From positions 16,135,001 through 16,199,000 of the forward strand of contig OY756972.1 of the NCBI GenBank assembly GCA_963580455.1: a stretch of 64,000 nt of DNA, in the 5' to 3' direction. Source of the DNA: Euonymus europaeus. Its lineage: Eukaryota > Streptophyta > Magnoliopsida > Celastrales > Celastraceae. The notes under the pieces are model-generated. The model was not told the DNA's origin. It saw nothing but the letters and a program-made list of their open reading frames with translations, and searched no databases. This document shows positions 47,147 through 59,750 of the stretch, in pieces (within the stretch, counting starts at the first letter, position 1; each line of letters starts with the position of its first letter). Position numbers and translations under genes: made by a program.

Positions 47147-49416
47147 TATAACGCCTCGACCCGGGAGGCGCTACTGTTTAAACCTAATTCAATATCTATA
47201 AGATATTAAATGTCCACAATATCACAAAGATTTAATCTTAATTTCTCAAAACTGAATCCCTAAATTTCTACCAAAATTTTGGCAGCATCACCTCGTATAT
47301 CGGAGAATGCCCACCTGAAGTCTGCAACACATACTCAACAGTCATATAAGGCCTCCAGCAATCACATCACAAGCAACCACAATCCTAGGCAGGGTCTTAG
47401 GCCATCTACAACATGCATCCGCAATACATAATAAAACATAACCATCATACATGTATCAACATGCAATATAAACCATATAGTTCACATCCAGGTATAGGAG
47501 TCCTATCAAAAGGCACCCTCCTATCCATACCATCCACACACCATCAAGGTGTTTACAAACGTAACCAACATACACAGTCATCAATTTGCATATATAATAG
47601 CAAACATAATAAAGAAGATTAATTCTTTATCCTATCCCCATCCTAATGTCTCCAGGTGGCACTATGTCATCTCACTTCCTACAGATTCGCAGTGCCAGTA
47701 TCCATATCAGTCTCGCCTGTGTGAAAAGGAAAGAAAATAAAGGAGGAGCAATGGCTCAATAGGGGCAAAGAGGATAACGAAATATAATAGCTAAATTAAA
47801 AGGTAAGTAAATGCAGCGACATGTCAAAGACTATGAACCTCCATATCAAACACTCATCAAACCGTGGTCTCGTTTCCTACTGTGAGTCCAAACGGGACGA
47901 CGCCTCGGCATCCATCCCCACACATCGTTATCGGTGAACATTACCACCATACGACTCAATAAGGAAAACACACCACTTACAAGACACCAACCTTGTCCAT
48001 AGTTACTCGGGTTCCTTGAACCGATTCCTCATAATCTCAATATGTTGCCTCATATAGGAGTCATTCGGTTGCAACCAAGCCGAGGTTCCACAACCCTCCT
48101 TCCATATGACGTTCACACAATCTACAGAAGTCACGAATTCATACTCGCACTTCCATGTGGCTCTAATGCAACAATGTCATGCCATGAATTTAATATAGCA
48201 ATAAACGAATCCTAGTTATATATTTAACTAGCCATGATGTATGAATAAGAACCATACATGCTTGATATAAGACCAAGCAATCAACCGGGAATGTAAACTA
48301 ACATTTTAGGAAAATTCGAGATTAATCCTAGGTTCGTTTATCCTTATAGAGCAAATAAGGAAAAACACAAATATGAATAATAATGAAGATTAAATAACGC
48401 ATTTTAGAAAATAAGAAAGAATCGAAAAATTGGGCTAGAATCCCCTATCTCGAATCCAAGCAAAAGTAGAACAATCAATGACTCAACCTTATGGTTTCGG
48501 TTTTTTTCTCAACCTATCAATTTTGCAAAACCCAAACTTATTTCATATCTCATAACCTTAATTCAATGTACCAATAACTAATTACTCAAAGAAAAATTAA
48601 AGAAATCTTACCTTTTTCCAATACAAGGATTTTCAATCCTTGACTACACCCAACCGAGTTCACAACTTCAATCTAACCAAGAATATAGTAATTGACATCA
48701 TATTTAAACTTTACTGAACATACCCAATTTAATTTTAGCACTTAACAATACAAATAAACTAAAAACATCAATCAAACCCTTACCTTTCTCTCTCTAAAAT
48801 TACCAAGCCTTGAATCTTTGCCTCCAAGCTTGAAATTCTCAAATCAACTATAAAACCCACATATATAAAGACAATCAAGTCCTAATCAAGCCTACTTAAT
48901 CATAGATTTCATCTCTTCAAAAATTTCATAAAAGTTCCACCAAAACCTAGTTTTTCAAATAAGGAAAAACCTACCTACCTCAATTCCAAAATTTCTTGTG
49001 GAATCTTGCTTAGAAATTTTTGGCCACCACAAATTCTCCTAAACCCAAGCTTAATCTTTTCAAAAATCCTCCCTTTTTCCTTCTCTCTTTCTTCCTCCTC
49101 ACTCTCTCGGCAGTGTCAAAAGAAAGTTTTTCTCTTCCTTTTGTTTAACACAAAACGTGTTACTGGAACTTTTGTTCCATTAATTTATTCATTTCATTTT
49201 TTTAAGTAACTAAAACAAAATGGTCATGTGGCCACTTTTGGTGGCCCAAAACATGGCCATCGAAAGTGGCATCATATATATTATATTATATAATATATGG
49301 ATTATTATTTATATGTAATTCATTTTACATAAAACCTCCCACTCCGATATTTTTGACCCAAATTCATAATTTAAGTATCATTATTTTGTTTGGTATTTTT
49401 GAGTCAGGATATTACA
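47147..49416 (-). mobile_element. Solo LTR of a Ty3/gypsy element (2270 bp)
   Basis: On the minus strand it begins TGTAATATCCTGACTC and ends GGTCGAGGCGTTATA. A perfect 5-bp duplication ATAAC flanks it (47142-47146 and 49417-49421). There is no internal region, so one LTR remains after unequal recombination. TGTAAYRYCC starts with a GGCGTTAYA end are typical of Tekay/Del-like LTRs. Short ORFs inside are not meaningful. Confidence 0.8.
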
Positions 49417-49421
49417 ATAAC

Positions 49422-49555
49422 TGCTTCCAATTTTCGTCAGTGGGCAACTTGAATTGCTAAGTATGCACCTACTTCTAACTAGTTGAAGGAAATGGGCCTC
49501 TATCATATTCCTCAAATGCCACATCATTTTGTTGATTCTGCCTGTGGAGGGTTTA
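49422..49555 (+). pseudogene. Degenerate coding-like sequence, right part
   Basis: Joining this to 47141 across the solo LTR keeps one reading frame (ASNFRQWAT, IAKYAPTSN, LKEMGLYHIPQMPHHFVDSA), broken by a TGA and a TAG. It supports the idea that the LTR landed in an old coding region. Confidence 0.4.
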
Positions 49556-49990
49556 TACTTAATAGTGTTAGGGTTATGGTTTATAGTGTTTGATTAGGGT
49601 TTTCAGTATTATAGTTAAATTTACAGTTTTAGGGATTAGAATTTGTGGTGTTAGATTAAGGTTTACACTTTACAAGGTTAGGGTTAGGGTTTGTGATGTT
49701 TAATTAGGCTTTTTCAGTGTTAAAATTAAAGTTTACAATATTAGAGATTAGAATTTGTGGTGTTAGGTTAGGGTTGGTGTTAGAGACTTAGGGTTTGTTG
49801 TGTTATAGGTTAGAGTTTACGGTGTTAAGAGCTTAGGGTTTGCAGTGTGAGCATGTTACATTAGGGTTTACAAATTATAATTAGGACTAGATTTATAGTT
49901 TATAATGTTATTGTTAGGTTTAGGGTTTACATTATTGTGATTTTAGTATTCATTACTAATTTTACTAATTAGGGTTTTAAAAATATTAGT
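49556..49990 (+). repeat. Degenerate telomere-like tract
   Basis: TTAGGGTT/TTTAGGG words recur throughout (for example GGTTAGGGTTAGGGTTTG near 49678), interspersed with TTTACAGTGTT-like spacers. A unit of roughly 115 bp (TTGATTAGG...TTAGAATTTGTGGTGTTAG) is present twice in tandem. The plant telomere repeat is TTTAGGG. Confidence 0.7.
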
Positions 49991-50569
49991 CAATTAAATA
50001 TTTAAATTAATAGTATGATATCATCTCATATTATATAGTGTTATTACAAATTACAATTAATTCATGTTACATAAAAAAAAACAATCCTATGTTGACAATT
50101 ATAATGTATATAAATATATTAATGATATTAATTGTCAATTACATAATTGTATATGGACTATATTATATGTGTGTGTGTGTCAGATTAGATATAATCGGAT
50201 CAAATCGGATATCCACACATTCAGGTCAGGTTGAATCAGATACGAGTTTTGGATCAGATATGCCTAAATTCATAGCCATTCAAACTATTCGAATCTTATC
50301 CATATTCAATATGCAGTCAATGGATTTTTCTACTGTTTGACCGGATCAGATCCAATCGAAAATTCACATATATGGACACATTTGCCATCTCTATTCTATT
50401 TTAACTAACATATCTCTAAAATTTTCTAAATTTATAATCTTACCATTATGCTTAAATTCAACCTTCTCTGAGTCAAATTTAACTCAATTCTTGATATTTT
50501 TGAACCTAAATTCACAATATATATTTTTTTAATATTTTTGGGTTGAGGTATTTCATCGTGGCTACTGCA
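49991..50569. other. AT-rich repeat debris
   Basis: There is a (TG)n tract near 50169-50180 and GGATCAGAT/GAATCAGAT-type words between 50190 and 50365, typical of small non-autonomous elements. No boundaries found. Confidence 0.35.
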
Positions 50570-51015
50570 TCCTCTATATAAGGTAACGTCTCTCCAATTT
50601 CTATTAAATATACTAAAATGTTGATAGTGGTGCTACATACCATGTTGTGTGTGATGAATCATTATTTCATGCATGTCATTGTATCACCGATTCACATGTA
50701 ACTTTATCTAATGGAGAGAAACATAAAATCTATCAGTGATCTTTACCAAAAGAACCTGTGATTTATAGGCACCCATTATTATGAGGAGGACTAAACTGAG
50801 AATGAAGAGTAAGGGCTTATATCTCCTCAACACTATTTCAAGAAAGATCGAACCTACTAGATATTTTGTAAACTCTATTTTAGCCACTAAGTTATGGCAT
50901 TTAAGGTTGGGACACTGCTCAAAAATGTCTCTAGGGTGCTTCCATACAATCTCAATGACAAAACTACAGATTGCTTAGATTGTAACCTAGGCAAGATGAA
51001 AAGGACAAAAGATTG
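50570..51015 (+). pseudogene. Ty1/copia fragment (protease and GAG-pre-integrase)
   Basis: The aspartic protease site VDSGATYHVV is followed by LSNGEKHKIY. The GAG-pre-integrase block then reads KSKGLYLLNTISRK and LWHLRLGH, followed by CLDCNLGKMKRTK. Frames change and a stop lies near 50740, so this is a relic. Gag, the rest of integrase and RT are absent. Confidence 0.8.
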
Positions 51016-51618
51016 AAAGATAACAAAAAAGCTTGTTTATACTTTTGAGTGTCATTTTTGTGTATAGAAGGAGAGATTTACATTCATCATTTCTACTACT
51101 TATACCTGCTCATATTGCTAACTAAAAATACAACCACTAGCCTAAAATATAGCCACTTCACCAATAACTTCTTTGCAGTCAGTATGGTATGTTCTTCACA
51201 TATGACCATGCTTTGATTTTAAACTCTAATTCCAGCTGTTGATCCGATTTGAACTTGATAAATGAGTCCCTTATTTATAGCTACCCAAAATGAAATTAGC
51301 CAACCACACGACACATGGTAGCTTCTAAACTAATTCCAAGGAATCTACATGAGCTTGAGCTAAATATGCTTGATATTGGGCCTAAAGTTGGCCCAAATTG
51401 AGCAACAATCCTGTAACTTCTAATTCAACCTTTAAATGACTTGGGCCCAATGATAAAGCTTGCTTGTAGCCCAAAGCATGAGGCCTAACACCAAGCACAG
51501 TTAAGATCATGCTCATGCATATACTCGTAGTCACTCACACATTTTTGTATATACATTTCATGTATTATCCTGCATGCATTAGTGAAATAAAGGAAAAAGG
51601 AAGAAGGGAGAGCTTCCA
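51016..51618. other. Noncoding stretch
   Basis: No gene or terminal repeat recognised. Confidence 0.3.
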
Positions 51619-53517
51619 TGTAATATATTGTCCCAAAAAAAGTAAGAAACTAAATACATAAAAGTAATAAAATAAAATAAATTAGGGTTTTGTATGAAAA
51701 GAATAAAAGTGCGGGGTAAAGAGTGAAATGCTTGGAAGACATAAAAAATATATATAATAGTTTTGAGCAAGAGTTCAGTTATACTAGAAGCGTGGATGAA
51801 GGAGTATGGTTTATGGGAAGGTTGATAGTACCCAAGGATGAGGAGTTGTGTGAGGAAGTTTTCAAAGAGGTGCATTATTCGAGATTTGAAATGCATCTAG
51901 GGGGTACAAAAATAATTGGAGATTTACAAAGATACTTTTGGTGGAAGGGTATGAAGACCGATGTGGCTAAGTATATAGCAAGATGCCTTACCTATCAGCA
52001 GGTGAAGGTAGAGCATCAACAATCGACGAGGTTGTTACAACCACTTCTAGTTGTAGTGTGAAAATGGGAACACATCATGATGGATTTTGTGATGGGGTTA
52101 ATAAGATCCATCTGTAATCATAATACAATATGGATAGTTGTGGATAGATTGAAAAAGTTGGCACACTTTCTTTTGATTAGCAAAACGGACACGTTGGAGT
52201 CCTTAAGCCGATTATATGTTTAGGAGATTGTGAGGTTGCATGAAGTATCACTTTCTATATTGTCAGATCGACATTCAAAATTTACTAGTAGATTTTGGGA
52301 GAGTTTGTAGGATCCATTGGAAACAAAATTATTTATCTCCACTTCATTTCATGTAGAGAGTGATGAACAAAGTGAGAGGACTATTCAGATATTGGAGGAT
52401 ATGCTTAGGGAAAGTGTTATGGATTTTGGTGGTAGTTTGGAGGACTATCTACCTTTGGTGGAATTTGTTTATAACAACTCCTACCAAAGTAGTATCAAAT
52501 GGCACCATACAAAGCTTTGTATTGGAGACCCTATATATCACATTTGTGTTGGGCGGAGGTAGGAGAGATGAAATTATCGGGTCTAAATTTGGTGAGAAAG
52601 ATAAAAAAGAAGGTAGATCAGATTCAAAAGAGTCTACTATGGCTCAAAGTAGAAAAAATCCTATGTCGACTGAAGAAGAAGACCATTGGAGTTTGTAGTA
52701 GTTGATAAAGTGTTCTTGAAGGTGAGTCCATGTATGGGGATCCACAGATTTAGCAAGTAAGGGAAGGAAGATCAGCGGTATATTGGGCTGTTTGAAATTT
52801 TAGAGTGGTTAAACCGGTGGCATATCGGTTGGCTCTTCCACCTAGATTATCTAAGGTTCATAACGTATTTCATGTATCGGTGTTGAAGAAATATTAACCA
52901 GATCCATCACATGTATTAGATTTGTCTACTTTGGAGGTGGAAGAAGATGAGACATATATCTTACAACCATTGCGGATCTTGGATACACGGGAAAAATTAT
53001 GAGATCAATCGGGATTTCATTAGTAAAGGTGTTATAGTTACATCATGGAAGGAAAGAGGCACATAGGAGTTGGAGTAAAAAATGATGGAGAAATATCCAC
53101 ACCTGTTTGCATCCCTAGGTATGTATTCAAATTTCAAGGAAATTTTTTTTTATTAGGTAGGGAGAATGCAATAGCTTGTCCCAAATAAAGTAAGAAAATA
53201 AATACCTAAAAGTAATAAAATAAAATAAATTAAGGTTTTGTATGAAAAGAACAAAAATATAGAGTAAAGAGTGAAATGCTTGGAGGACACAACAAAATTT
53301 ATAGAATAGTTTTGTAATTAAATGTTCAAAAATTAAGAAATAATGATTTATAACAGATTAAAAAAAAACTTTCAAGTGAAGCACTTTGTATTGTATCTCC
53401 CTCACGCATACTATCACACACACCACAACTTGATTTTTCGATGACTTTTTCGATGAATTTTCTGTTTTGCAAGGGTACTCCATAGGAAGTTTTGATACCC
53501 ACTTATTTGGTTTACCA
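51619..53517 (+). mobile_element. Deletion derivative of a chromovirus: LTR, integrase, LTR
   Basis: LTR starts TGTAATATATTGTCCC (51619) and TGCAATAGCTTGTCCC (53167) head two copies of the same sequence, which match for about 145 bp. The left copy then joins integrase coding sequence directly near 51765, so the rest of that LTR plus gag, protease and RT were deleted. A purine tract TAGGTAGGGAGAA precedes the right LTR. The right copy, about 350 bp, is followed by a primer-binding-site-like TGTATCAGAGCG (53521), as for a 5' LTR. Confidence 0.7.
51765..53130 (+). pseudogene. Integrase and C-terminal end of a Tekay/Del-like chromovirus
   Basis: The zinc-binding part reads EVHYSRFEMHLGGTK and YFWWKGMKTDVAKYIARC (final Cys pair changed to C-x2-Y). 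The core reads MDFVMGL, VVDRLKKLAHF, LSDRHSKF and SDEQSERTIQILEDMLR. The C-terminal part reads YRLALPPRLSKVHNVFHVSVLKKY and VEEDETYILQPLRILDTREK, ending near EKYPHLF. Several stops and frameshifts interrupt it (for example near 52060, 52220 and 52307). Confidence 0.85.
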
Positions 53518-53520
53518 AAT

Positions 53521-53684
53521 TGTATCAGAGCGAGCCCTACTGGTGTGCGCACCCGCGTGAGGGTGTGGGAGCGTGGGTGCCAGGCGCTTTGGTGGATGCG
53601 CCCGTGCGCAGCTCGGTGGCTACTGGCGTGTGCGTCCCATGGTGATGGCTACCGGCGTGGGCGCCGATTGCGGAAGCGTGGTGG
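53521..53684. other. GC-rich block after a primer-binding site
   Basis: This is the only strongly GC- and CpG-rich stretch in the window (GTGCGCACCCGCGTGAGG, GGCGTGGGCGCC). It contains an internal near-repeat GGCTAC(T/C)GGCGTG. It follows TGTATCAGAGCG and is probably the leader of an LTR or TRIM element. No ORF assigned. Confidence 0.5.
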
Positions 53685-53793
53685 TGTTACATGTCCCACA
53701 TCGCTTAGGTAGGGGGAACTTGAAGTGCTTATTAGGGAGCACAAACCTATCCTCTAGTAACCGGTTTTCTAGTGGTTAGTTAGGTGTGTAACA
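53685..53793 (+). repeat. Short LTR (109 bp), TRIM or solo-LTR-like
   Basis: It begins TGTTACATGTCCCACATCGC and ends GGTGTGTAACA, followed at once by AATGGTATCAG, a primer-binding-site match. TGT...CCCACATCG starts of this kind are common in plant TRIM and gypsy LTRs. A second copy was not found nearby. Confidence 0.55.
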
Positions 53794-53799
53794 AATGGT

Positions 53800-55680
53800 A
53801 TCAGTTTGAGATAATCTTTGGTTCTAAAATTTTAGGGTTTATGGGTTAGAGAGATTTTGGGGATTTTGATTCTTATGGATAATCTCTTGTTTAATAACTT
53901 AAATTATACTCTAAATGTGTTGTAATTATAGGTTCAAGCAAGAAGTTTGAACCAAATGAAGAAGAGAGTTTGGGTTCTTGAGTTGTTGGTTTCTAACAAG
54001 CTTCAAGGTAAGGTGTTTTTATTTTTTTATTTTGATTGTTCTAGGTGAGGTTGGGATGCTATGAGAAGTAAGAAATTGTATGAATAAATTATTTGACCTT
54101 GTGATTTAAGGTTGAGAGTGGATTTTGGATAAATGGGAAAGATTGAAGAATATGGAAATTGGGACTTTGAGTTTTATTTGGTTGGTGTCCATTGAATTAA
54201 GAGGAATTTATTTCATTAAATTGTAGCTTGAATTGAGATGGACGATTTTATGTGGATGAAGAAAGTTTGTTTAATTTTTATATGTAGTACATCTCGGTGA
54301 CTTGGACAAAGTTTGCGATAGTGGTCGGAATTTGCGATTAATACGAGGCAGGGATTTTCTTATCCATTCTAATTTGAGACACTTTCAAGCCACCGAATTT
54401 AGTAAATGATAAACTTGGTTTTTCCATTATTTCTTCTGAGGGAAAACGAGCCTTGGTAGTTTACCATTATTTTCTCTACCACCATTTATTCGTTTTGAAA
54501 TTCAATTTTATTCAATGTATGACCTTTGGATGCTTGGTCACATATCGAGCATAGCTTGCCTCTTTATGCATTATGATGAATGTATGTGTATGCTTGTATA
54601 TATATATATATGTTACATACATGACATGCTTATTCAAAGATTATGCATTAGATGCATGATGGGTTTCTGAGGATAGATTAGAGGCTCATGTTAGGCGGTA
54701 GATGATATATGGACATATGCGTGGATGATGAATAGGAGCCTTGGGATGGTCTTAGTCCATATGATTCTTGTATCGATATTATCACTTCAAGTTGGCTTGT
54801 TGTTTAGACCTTCATGCTAAGTTAGGTGTGGCAGGCTGAAATGTCACTATCATGCCAACAGTGGGTGGTTGTGACCACATTTTCATCAATCTCTCTCTAG
54901 TGATTTTTTATTGAATATTGGATATTCATTTATTGTATTGGATGGATGGATGCTATAGATTGAGGAAGTGCTGCTGGATTTCCATCAACTTGTTGCCGTA
55001 AAGTGGAAGTTTGATATGCCAGCTTGGGTTTCATTGAAAGAGGATATGAAGGTTTGATTGGATTGATCAGGTGTATTTATTCATTTGAATTGCATATTGT
55101 TGCATTGATTACGTATTGTTTTTCTTTTTGAGATTAAATTCATTTGCTTGTACTCTACTATCTTATTCCTACCAAGCCTTCTACTCACTTTGTCTACCTT
55201 TCTTTCTCCACAGATGAGTCTAGCACACAGGCTACGGATCAGTACGAAGACGTGTGATGGAGGTGGCCTAGACTTGGTTGTGTTTATGGATGTATGGATT
55301 TATATGTATATGCATGACGTATTGGTTGCTTTTTTAATTATTTGGGGTTGAGTGTATTATTGGACTTCGATTATGATTATGGTTAATAGAAGGTTATATT
55401 TGGATGGACAAGAGAGGTGTGCCTTGACTTTGGAACTCCCGTGCCTGTTTTACATTTATTGTAAATGATGATGGATGTTGTGTATGACTATAGACTTGTT
55501 ATGATGATATATAGATGTATGAATTGTTTTCAAATTGGGTTCCTCAATTTATTGGGAGATGATGCAAAAATGTTTACAAAAATTTGTGATTGTTTGTGAT
55601 GTGACACATGTGAGTACTTGTCATCTTTATCATTTAACTCACGCTCCATGGGTCAAGGCTTGACAACTTGGTATCAAAGC
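53800..55680 (+). mobile_element. Possible long LTR ending at a tRNA-iMet primer site
   Basis: The stretch has no ORF. It ends in GGGTCAAGGCTTGACAACT followed by TGGTATCAAAGC (55669-55680), one mismatch from the initiator tRNA-Met site. That junction is what the end of a 5' LTR looks like in Tekay/Del-like elements. The left boundary is unknown. The intervening sequence matches nothing else in the window. Confidence 0.4.
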
Positions 55681-58600
55681 GGGGTTTGCTTTGTGTAGGA
55701 CCTAGGGAGTGAGTCATTATGTATTTTGTGAGTTTGTTTATTATGTGGTGATTGTGTATGGTATCTCCAAGCTACGTCATGACCTTTGCTGATTTGGTAT
55801 GTTTTTTTATTCTTGTAAATCCTTGTATAGCTTATGTCACTAAGTTTTTGTTTGTTGTGTGTGATACAAATGATACATTTAGAGATCCTCGCACAGATCG
55901 GTCCTATGGTGGGGGATGTGATGGAGGACGGGGTATGTTCCATGCTAAGCTATCCTGGATAGGGTAGATCAAGACTTGTAGATGATCCAATAGTGGGTGC
56001 TACTTTCTAGTGGGGAAATGGAAGGATGTCGGAAATCAATGTTGATATGTTTCTAAATTTTAGTGTAGTGAGAGTTTCAACTATGACCTTTATCTGAGAT
56101 AGGGTTGAGCTAGTTACTTGAGCCTATAGGATGTGCATAATTTTGATGGGGGTTTCAGATGGTAAAAATATTAAAAGAATCATTGGAAATAGTTTGGTGG
56201 GTTGATGAACAAGGAAGTGTACTTAAATATATTTTTGAAACTTTTAGTTTTATGTTATATTAACATATGCGTCGATACTACTATTTTAGTGGCACTACTT
56301 GATATAACTTATAGAATGTGTAGTATAATGGAATTATATGACATTTTATAAATTTATGAGGGCATGCAGTACAGTAGATGTGGTTTGGTTGATGTTGCCA
56401 TAATTTAGAACAGTTTAAGTCTACGCATTTTACAAAATCTTTCGTGATTAGATATCATTAGGGTTGATATAGATGTTATCGATGGGTGGGTTATTGTGAT
56501 CAGATGAATTCTTTGAATTATGGATGGGCCTAAATGATTATTTGTGACCTAAGGTGATGATTGTTAGTTTATGGTGAGTAGTTAGTAATTGAGATATATG
56601 GTTCTAACATTTTGGTGTTAATCAAACAACAATGAATATATTTTGAAGTATAGCTAGAGTTTGATACATGTCTTGTCGAATTCAGAGTTTCATTTATCAC
56701 TAAGATGTGTATCCTTATGAAAGCATCTTTATGTTTATGGTATGGATTGAAATTTGAAAGTAGTATGAGTATGATTATATCAATATTTATATCTATAAAA
56801 ATTGATGGAGCTGTCGATTTAGATGACTCAATTGATGTTACTATAATTGATCGATGTTACTATAATTGACATGTTGAAAGATTTTACTATATAGTAATTC
56901 CATTTGTGTCATATGGTGAATTAGTCCCATCATTTGTATCTGGTAGTGGTCCTTCAACCAGCTGTCCTAAGTTTATAGTACTCTATCTACCTGCTCTTAT
57001 ACGTGATTGATTTATGGAGGTTATAATATATTGTCAAAGATTAATTGTTTTTTTCTTTGTAAATTTGTTTTGAATGCTTTTTATTTGTTTGTATATGTTC
57101 TTACATATAGTAAGGTGTAATATGCAAATGATAGATGAATGACATCATTTTAAGACTCATTATTACGCTGAATCATGTAAAGAAATTATAGAAATTATTT
57201 TGTGAACAACTTAAGTTGTTAAAAAAATGTAGTATGTATGTATTTTTTTATTATCATAGCTTTCATTTGCTTCCTGATTTTGTTAATTTTGTTATTGTGA
57301 CTTAATTATCGTTAGTTTAAATTAAGAGGTTGCAGGTCATGGCTATGTTTTATGATGAAGTTGATAGCAGTTAAGAGATTGAGGAAAGTGTTGTTGTCCT
57401 TTGGCTAATTTGTTATGTATTGAAAATGATGGTGTTGAACAAAGAAATTGTGAAGGTGAATTGTGCGAAAATTGGCTGCCTTGTTTTGCTGGAAGCTTTA
57501 TATTAGGTGTACCAATTCATAGCTATTGGGATAAGTAGAGAAAAATGTTATTATTTCAAGGTCTATATACAAAGCACTTGAAGAGATGCAACTATTTTTG
57601 TATAACACTTGAGGGTTTTTGTTAATATTTTGATTGGGATATATATGTATAAGTTTGTTCCTTGTATCCCTGTTTATAACATGTTTTGGGGTTGGAAACA
57701 CTGATTATCATTTTGTTGTTTATATTATAGAATGTTCGAGTTTATAATAGTCTAAGTTTTACTAAAGTATTGATTAATGTTTTTTTTGTTTGTTTACTTT
57801 GTCAAGTATGAAATCGTAAACATGTTTGAACTAAATGATGGTCTAAATTTCTGATTATCATATTTGATTTAGTTTTGTATGACATTGTTTAACTACACTA
57901 TAAGACTTGGATAGTTTTTTATCCTTCAATATTAGAATTTGATTTGTTAAGAGTTAAGACTATAAACAATAATTAATAATTTAGTTGTTTGTGAACAAGA
58001 ATTCAAGGTTTGTTACTCGAGTAATATGTCTTGTTCGCAAATTTAGTATTCATGTATTTGTTTTCCTAGAATATTTTTTATTATTGTGGTAGATATTTTG
58101 GTAATGACTATTGAAGTTGACCGACCTTGGTTTATTTTGTTTTTTGTTTTTTGTTTTGTTTTTTGAGAAATTTTTTGGTAAATATTTAAGTCACCGAATT
58201 CAAACTGAAACTTGCATTGCTGGTTTCATGAGAAATTGCATATTTTATACTTTTTATCTTATCTTATAGTTTTTTATATATAAACTTCATTATTAATTGA
58301 GTAAAGTTGTGAATGAAGTTATTTCATTTTATGTAGCAATATTGAATTAACGGAACTATATTAACAAATGTTGATCTTTGTAAAGCAGTTGGAAATGTTG
58401 CAAAAGAGGATTGAGTATTTTTTTTCCGTAAAATTTAACATGTGTTTTTAAGATGGCTAACAATATCATAATGGTTCAGCTATACTTGTTTACCAAAAAG
58501 TATATGTTAAGGAAAAGATGGAAATTTGTCAAATTTAAGAAAATTATAAAAATGTGTTTCTTTTGAACATGTAGAACTAACAGTAAATATATGAGAAGAA

Positions 58601-59750
58601 AAATAACTTAGTAATCAACTTATTTGTCAAATATATGATTTTAAAATAGAAAGAATTGAACTTGGATTTAAACAGAATACTTAAAGGGAGCGTTCTCGCT
58701 GTACTGCAACCTATCTGATAGTTTACTGCAGTGAAAAGTTTGTCATTGTTGTCACATATAAACATTGATAGTTCATTAGGTATGATTACCGTTTATAAAT
58801 AATACGTCACAATTAGTTTCAGTTTGCAGTTAACTCTTATCCCTAGATGCTAGTTATTGTATGTCGACTAAAGATGTGGTTTCATTGTGCTATTGAAGGT
58901 TTGTCATGTAGTGATGATTATTGAATGATTTTAAAGTCTGATATTGCTCTGTAGTCAATGTTTATTTGTTTGCTAGGTACTTGAATATTAGCATTTTATG
59001 TATTTTGGGGAAGTGGAAGGCTTTGATTCATGATTTTTTTTCATTTTTTTTATTTTTGTTGATTTCAATTCTTATGTACTTGAGCATCCTTTTTTCATTG
59101 TTGATTTGATGTCCAAGTGGTTTTTTATGTGTTTGACACGTGTTTGTTGTAGAAGTTTTTAACCGTTGTTAGATGATAGTGTTGCTTCTTGTTTGAATAC
59201 TAATCTATTATATATATATATATATATATATAAACTTTATGGATTCTTGTTTTATTTTGTGAGTAGAATATTTGGAATTTTTTGTGCTAAGTGAGTAAAA
59301 ATTGGATCTCATGTATTTGGGAAAGTTCTTTTGATTTAGTTGTTCAGTATATGAAGTTTATTTTAGGTTATACTATGCTAGCATTACAATGCTTTTGGAC
59401 GTTGTCTACATATGTTTATAGTATATACAACACATTACCATTCATTTTTTCCCGGGAAATGCAACAACTTTGTTTCTTCCTAAAGCTATTCCTCCAGTTT
59501 TCTAGCTCTGCATCTATATACATTCCTCTGTTCATTGCAAAAATGTTTTCTCTAATAGTGAGATGAGCTTATTTACAACAATGTTCCTCTAATTGTTCAT
59601 GTGGGTCTCGTGCTACCCTCGAAAGTTATCAATAAAAGGAGTGGACCATGTTGTTTATGATGCGTCTCAACCAGTGTTTCACTACTATTCATAGTCAAGT
59701 TTTGGCTTCTAAGCCTATTCTCAAAATTATCGAAGTCTTATTGAGAATGC
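55681..59750. other. AT-rich region without recognisable genes
   Basis: About 4 kb with short ORFs only. A (TA)n microsatellite lies at about 59210-59232 and T-rich tracts near 58136-58165. The start may be the degenerate internal region of the element whose primer site is at 55669. I see no domain, terminal repeat or RNA gene. Confidence 0.35.

Noticed and set aside
59291..59566. 91-codon ORF near the TA microsatellite
   Set aside because: No domain or splice context; compatible with chance in AT-rich DNA.
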